A stretch of 64,000 nt of DNA from JACKNG01 sp050184115 (GTDB taxonomy: Bacteria; Pseudomonadota; Gammaproteobacteria; Ga0077536): positions 248,001 to 312,000 of the forward strand of contig JBFXAQ010000007.1 of assembly GCA_050184115.1 (NCBI GenBank), given 5' to 3'. The notes beneath the pieces were generated by a model that ran no database searches, was not told the DNA's origin, and worked only from the letters and a program-made list of their open reading frames with translations. This document shows positions 60,313-64,000 of this stretch, one piece after another; positions within the stretch are counted from its first letter, which is position 1; each line of letters starts with the position of its first letter. The position numbers and the translations under genes are program-made.

Positions 60313-60876
60313 ATGGCCAGTGTGCTCGACCTGCTACATCGCGACCACCTCGGCATGGCCGCACTGCTCGACATTCTCGCGGCCGAACTCGAGCGTATGC
60401 GCCGGCCCGACGAGGATGCCGATTACCACCTCATGCGGGAGGTGGCCGATTACTTCATCCATTTTCCGGATGCCCTGCATCATCCGTGCGAAGACCGTGT
60501 TTACGAACTGCTGGCCGCCCGTGCGAACGAGCTCGCGCCTGAACTCACCACCCTGCGCAGTGAACACGAGAAGATCGGCATGTTGGGGCATCGGCTGCAC
60601 GATCTGCTCAAAGCGGCAACCGCGGGCCAGATGGTGTCGCGCGACGCGATCGTCGCCGCCTGCGAGGAGTTTCTCGATGTCCAGCGACGTCATCTCGACG
60701 TCGAGGAGGCCCATCTGTTTCCGCTTGCCGGGCGCACCCTGGGCGAGGACGAGTTGCTGCAGGCGGCCGCGGCGTGCGGCCGCGACGTCGACGATCCCGA
60801 TCGCCTGGCGCCGGACGCGCGCTATGACCGCCTCCGTGCTGCCCTGACCGCGCGCGCCGCTACCGCAGCCGGCTGA
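60313..60876 (+). CDS. Hemerythrin-domain protein
   Basis: A 187-residue soluble four-helix-bundle protein with the di-iron ligand set of hemerythrins: His12 (LLHRDHL), His56/57 with Glu60 (HHPCEDRVYE), His85 (SEHEKIG), His127 and Glu131/132 with His134 (RRHLDVEEAHLFP). Such proteins bind O2 reversibly or protect iron-sulfur proteins. It starts five bases after the receiver-like gene, in the FNR cluster, so a role in O2 or NO response is likely. It belongs to the single-domain type with a C-terminal alanine-rich tail, not to the repair protein YtfE. Confidence 0.85.
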   Translation: MASVLDLLHRDHLGMAALLDILAAELERMRRPDEDADYHLMREVADYFIHFPDALHHPCEDRVYELLAARANELAPELTTLRSEHEKIGMLGHRLHDLLKAATAGQMVSRDAIVAACEEFLDVQRRHLDVEEAHLFPLAGRTLGEDELLQAAAACGRDVDDPDRLAPDARYDRLRAALTARAATAAG

Positions 60877-60937
60877 ACCCGGCCGGCGTACGAAGCCCGC
60901 GACGGGTTGGCGGCGCGACGGCCTCACCTGCGAGGAG

Positions 60938-60954
60938 GCGGGGTGTTCTCCCGC
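60938..60954. terminator. Short GC hairpin between convergent hemerythrin and fixH genes
   Basis: A 5-bp perfect GC stem (GCGGG at 60938-60942 and CCCGC at 60950-60954) with a 7-base loop, placed right after the fixH stop. There is no T-tract on either strand, so termination is only possible. Confidence 0.25.
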
Positions 60955-61427
60955 TTACCCGCCTGGCGGCACGATCACCCGTTCGACGATGCGCCACTCC
61001 GCCGTCGAGATGTCGACGTACCAGGGGCCGGCACGCAGCGACTCGTGGGCGGCGACGTAATGCCCGTTACCGCTGTTCGCCGCGACCAGGGTCTGGTCGG
61101 CCTCGGCCCGCGTGGCGTGCGCCAGCAGGACATCGACGGCGGGCGGTAACGGCATCTTCCCGGTGGCTCGGAGATCGAAGCGCAGCTGGCCGTCGGCGAG
61201 GTTGAGCCCTTCGACGGTGAGGCCGAGCGCGCCGGCACGCGCCTCGCGGTCGAGGACCTTGTTGATTTCGAGTCCACGCTTGTAATAGTCATCGACGACG
61301 AGGCCGTCGTCCGCACGCATCGCGATGCTGATGAGGATGGCACAGGCGGCGATGGTGCCGAGCGGGATGGCGAACACCATCCAGGCCAGCGGCTCGTCCT
61401 GCCAGCGCGTCACCGGTTCCTTCCCGC

Positions 61428-61431
<4 letters not shown>
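60955..61431 (-). CDS. FixH/CcoH-like cbb3 oxidase assembly protein
   Basis: A 158-residue membrane protein of the FixH family. It has one N-terminal membrane helix (about 14-38, LAWMVFAIPLGTIAACAILISIAM) and a periplasmic part beginning DDYYKRGLEINKVLDREAR. This part is the family hallmark, and proteins of this kind aid cbb3-type oxidase assembly. It overlaps the end of ccoG by four bases. Usually fixI and fixS (copper-transport components) follow; here the next gene is on the opposite strand, so those must be elsewhere. Confidence 0.88.
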
Positions 61432-62829
<1,398 letters not shown>

Positions 62830-62837
<8 letters not shown>

Positions 62838-63111
62838 CGTGGCGGGGAGTCTCGTCTGGATTGGGTGGATAGGTGAAGGCCACCGCCAGCACGCCGGAAG
62901 CGGCTGTCAGCAGCCAGAACAGAAAGAACCCGATGGTGTAGGCCGCCATGCGGCTGACTTCCGGGAAGGGCACACAGTAAGCGAGGTCATCGGGATCGAT
63001 GAGGCTGAAGAACACGCCGGTGGCGACGGTGGCCATCAGGAACGACAACCACATCACGGCGCCGAAGCGTTGCGGTACGGGCATCCAGCGTGTCTTGGCA
63101 AGCAATTCCAT
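62830..63111 (-). CDS. Small two-helix membrane protein between ccoP and ccoG
   Basis: A 93-residue protein with two membrane helices: MWLSFLMATVATGVFFSLI and AYTIGFFLFWLLTAASGVLA, joined by a short polar loop (DPDDLAYCVPFPEVSRMA). I do not recognise a named family. It overlaps the ccoG start by eight bases and follows ccoP by 41 bases, so it is likely a cbb3-locus component. A GTG two codons earlier is possible; the ATG is favoured by GGAG seven bases upstream. Confidence 0.75.
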
Positions 63112-63152
63112 CGTCACGCTCCCCCTGGACGCCCGTTGCGCAGCACCGGTCC

Positions 63153-64000
63153 TCAGCGGGCCGGGGCGTTGCCCTGGGTGAAGGAATACACGTAGGCGGC
63201 CAGGACATGGACCTTGTCGGCGCCCAGGAATTCCTCGTGTGCCGGCATCTGGCCGTTACGACCCTTGGCGATCGATTCCACGATCGCGCTGCGGACGCCA
63301 CTGTAGAGCCAGGAGTCATCGGTCAGGTTGGGCGCGCCGAGCATCGGGTTGCCTTTGCCCTCAGGACCGTGACAGGCGACGCAGGTCTGGTCGTAGACGG
63401 CCTTGCCGGCCTCGATCCTGGCGGCGTCGACGTTGCGCCCGGCCAGGTGTTCGACGTAGTCGGCGGCTTTCTCGACGCCGTCAGGGCCGATGATCTCGCC
63501 CCACGCCGGCATTACGCCGCTGCGGCCCTTGAGAATCGTCTGCTCGATGTTCTCCGGTGCCGAACCGTACAGCCAGTCGTCGTCGGTGAGATTGGGAAAG
63601 CCGCGCGCACCACCGGCATCCGAGCCGTGGCATTGCGTGCAGTAGCTGGCGAAGAGGTTCTGCCCCATGGCGAGCGCCTCCGCGTCCTTGGCCAGGGTCG
63701 GGATGTCGGTCTCGTGGTACTTGGCGAACAGCGGGCCGTACTTCGCTTCCGCCGCCGCGACCTCGCTCTCGTACTGGCTCTCCTGGCTCCAGCCGAGCAA
63801 ACCCTTGAAGGTTCCCAGGCCGGGGTAGGCGATCAGGTAACCGATGCCCCAGAAGAGCGTGATGTAGAACAGGTTCAGCCACCAACGCGGCAGCGGGTTG
63901 TTGTACTCCTCGAGATCACCGTCCCACACGTGGCCCATGGTTTCGGGATTGGCGGGGTCCTTGGGCAGGCGGGCCTGCGATTGCGTCCAGACGAACCACA
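63153..64000 (-). CDS. ccoP: CcoP: cbb3 oxidase dihaem cytochrome c subunit, 5' end missing
   Basis: Membrane-anchored dihaem cytochrome c that feeds electrons into the cbb3 oxidase. The frame continues past the window edge: codons before the internal ATG at 63938 read WFVWTQSQARLPKDPANPET, a normal CcoP segment ahead of MGHVWDGDLEEYNNPLPRWW. A membrane helix (LNLFYITLFWGIGYLIAYPG) is followed by two c-haem sites, CTQCH and CVACH, with methionine ligand regions GVMPAWG and GQMPAHE. The remaining cco genes (N, O, Q) should lie to the right of the window. Confidence 0.95.
   Translation of the reverse strand, partial: WFVWTQSQARLPKDPANPETMGHVWDGDLEEYNNPLPRWWLNLFYITLFWGIGYLIAYPGLGTFKGLLGWSQESQYESEVAAAEAKYGPLFAKYHETDIPTLAKDAEALAMGQNLFASYCTQCHGSDAGGARGFPNLTDDDWLYGSAPENIEQTILKGRSGVMPAWGEIIGPDGVEKAADYVEHLAGRNVDAARIEAGKAVYDQTCVACHGPEGKGNPMLGAPNLTDDSWLYSGVRSAIVESIAKGRNGQMPAHEEFLGADKVHVLAAYVYSFTQGNAPAR

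Overview
The window is a GC-rich chromosomal segment, almost fully coding, from what looks like a free-living gammaproteobacterium. Pointers are the Mla phospholipid transport set, a MoxR/Bat operon, an EPS locus with an exosortase, an FNR with the four-cysteine spacing of E. coli FNR, and a cbb3 oxidase (cco) locus. I cannot assign a genus. No rRNA, tRNA, CRISPR array, insertion sequence or prophage was recognised; the only repeat-type element is one REP-like inverted repeat.

Layout. 1-7.6 kb: the end of a cytochrome b561, cysS-sufE, a GAF/HD-GYP protein on the minus strand, a long type 2 ileS with an altered HIGH signature (GIHH), and an MlaC-like gene. 7.7-10.5 kb (minus): mlaF-mlaE-mlaD-mlaC, whose MlaC converges on the first one. 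10.6-12.2 kb: an XdhC/MocA-like pair for molybdenum-cofactor insertion. 12.2-14.4 kb (minus): a REC-PAS-GGDEF-EAL protein with a degenerate GGDEF motif. 14.6-21.8 kb (minus): a coupled moxR-DUF58-DUF4381-batA-batBC-batD operon.

22.2-51.2 kb is a large exopolysaccharide locus: GDP-mannose synthesis (manC), export (Poly_export/SLBB protein, outer-membrane barrel, Wzz-type chain-length protein, BY-kinase-like ATPase, AAA ATPase), UDP-GlcNAc 2-epimerase, several glycosyltransferases and methyltransferases, a flippase and a polymerase, a secreted beta-helix protein, a bi-domain oxidoreductase, a heparinase-like lyase, an exosortase-EpsI fusion of XrtD type and a WecA/MraY-type initiating phosphotransferase. 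A block of five genes (30.4-35.9 kb) lies on the opposite strand. A TPR lipoprotein of the kind found with exosortase systems follows (51.3-53.7 kb), then an outer-membrane protein behind a strikingly AT-rich leader, and an ArnT/PMT-like glycosyltransferase.

56.9-64 kb is an oxygen-response region. It holds a soluble FixL with the haem-histidine motif, FixJ, a CTACGTAG palindrome upstream of an FNR/Anr regulator, a receiver-like protein that has lost most catalytic residues, and a hemerythrin-domain protein. Convergent with these are fixH, ccoG, a small membrane protein and the 3' part of ccoP, which runs off the right edge. The likely logic is O2 sensing by FixL, FixJ activation of fnr, and FNR control of the cbb3 oxidase genes; this circuit is inferred from gene order and motifs.
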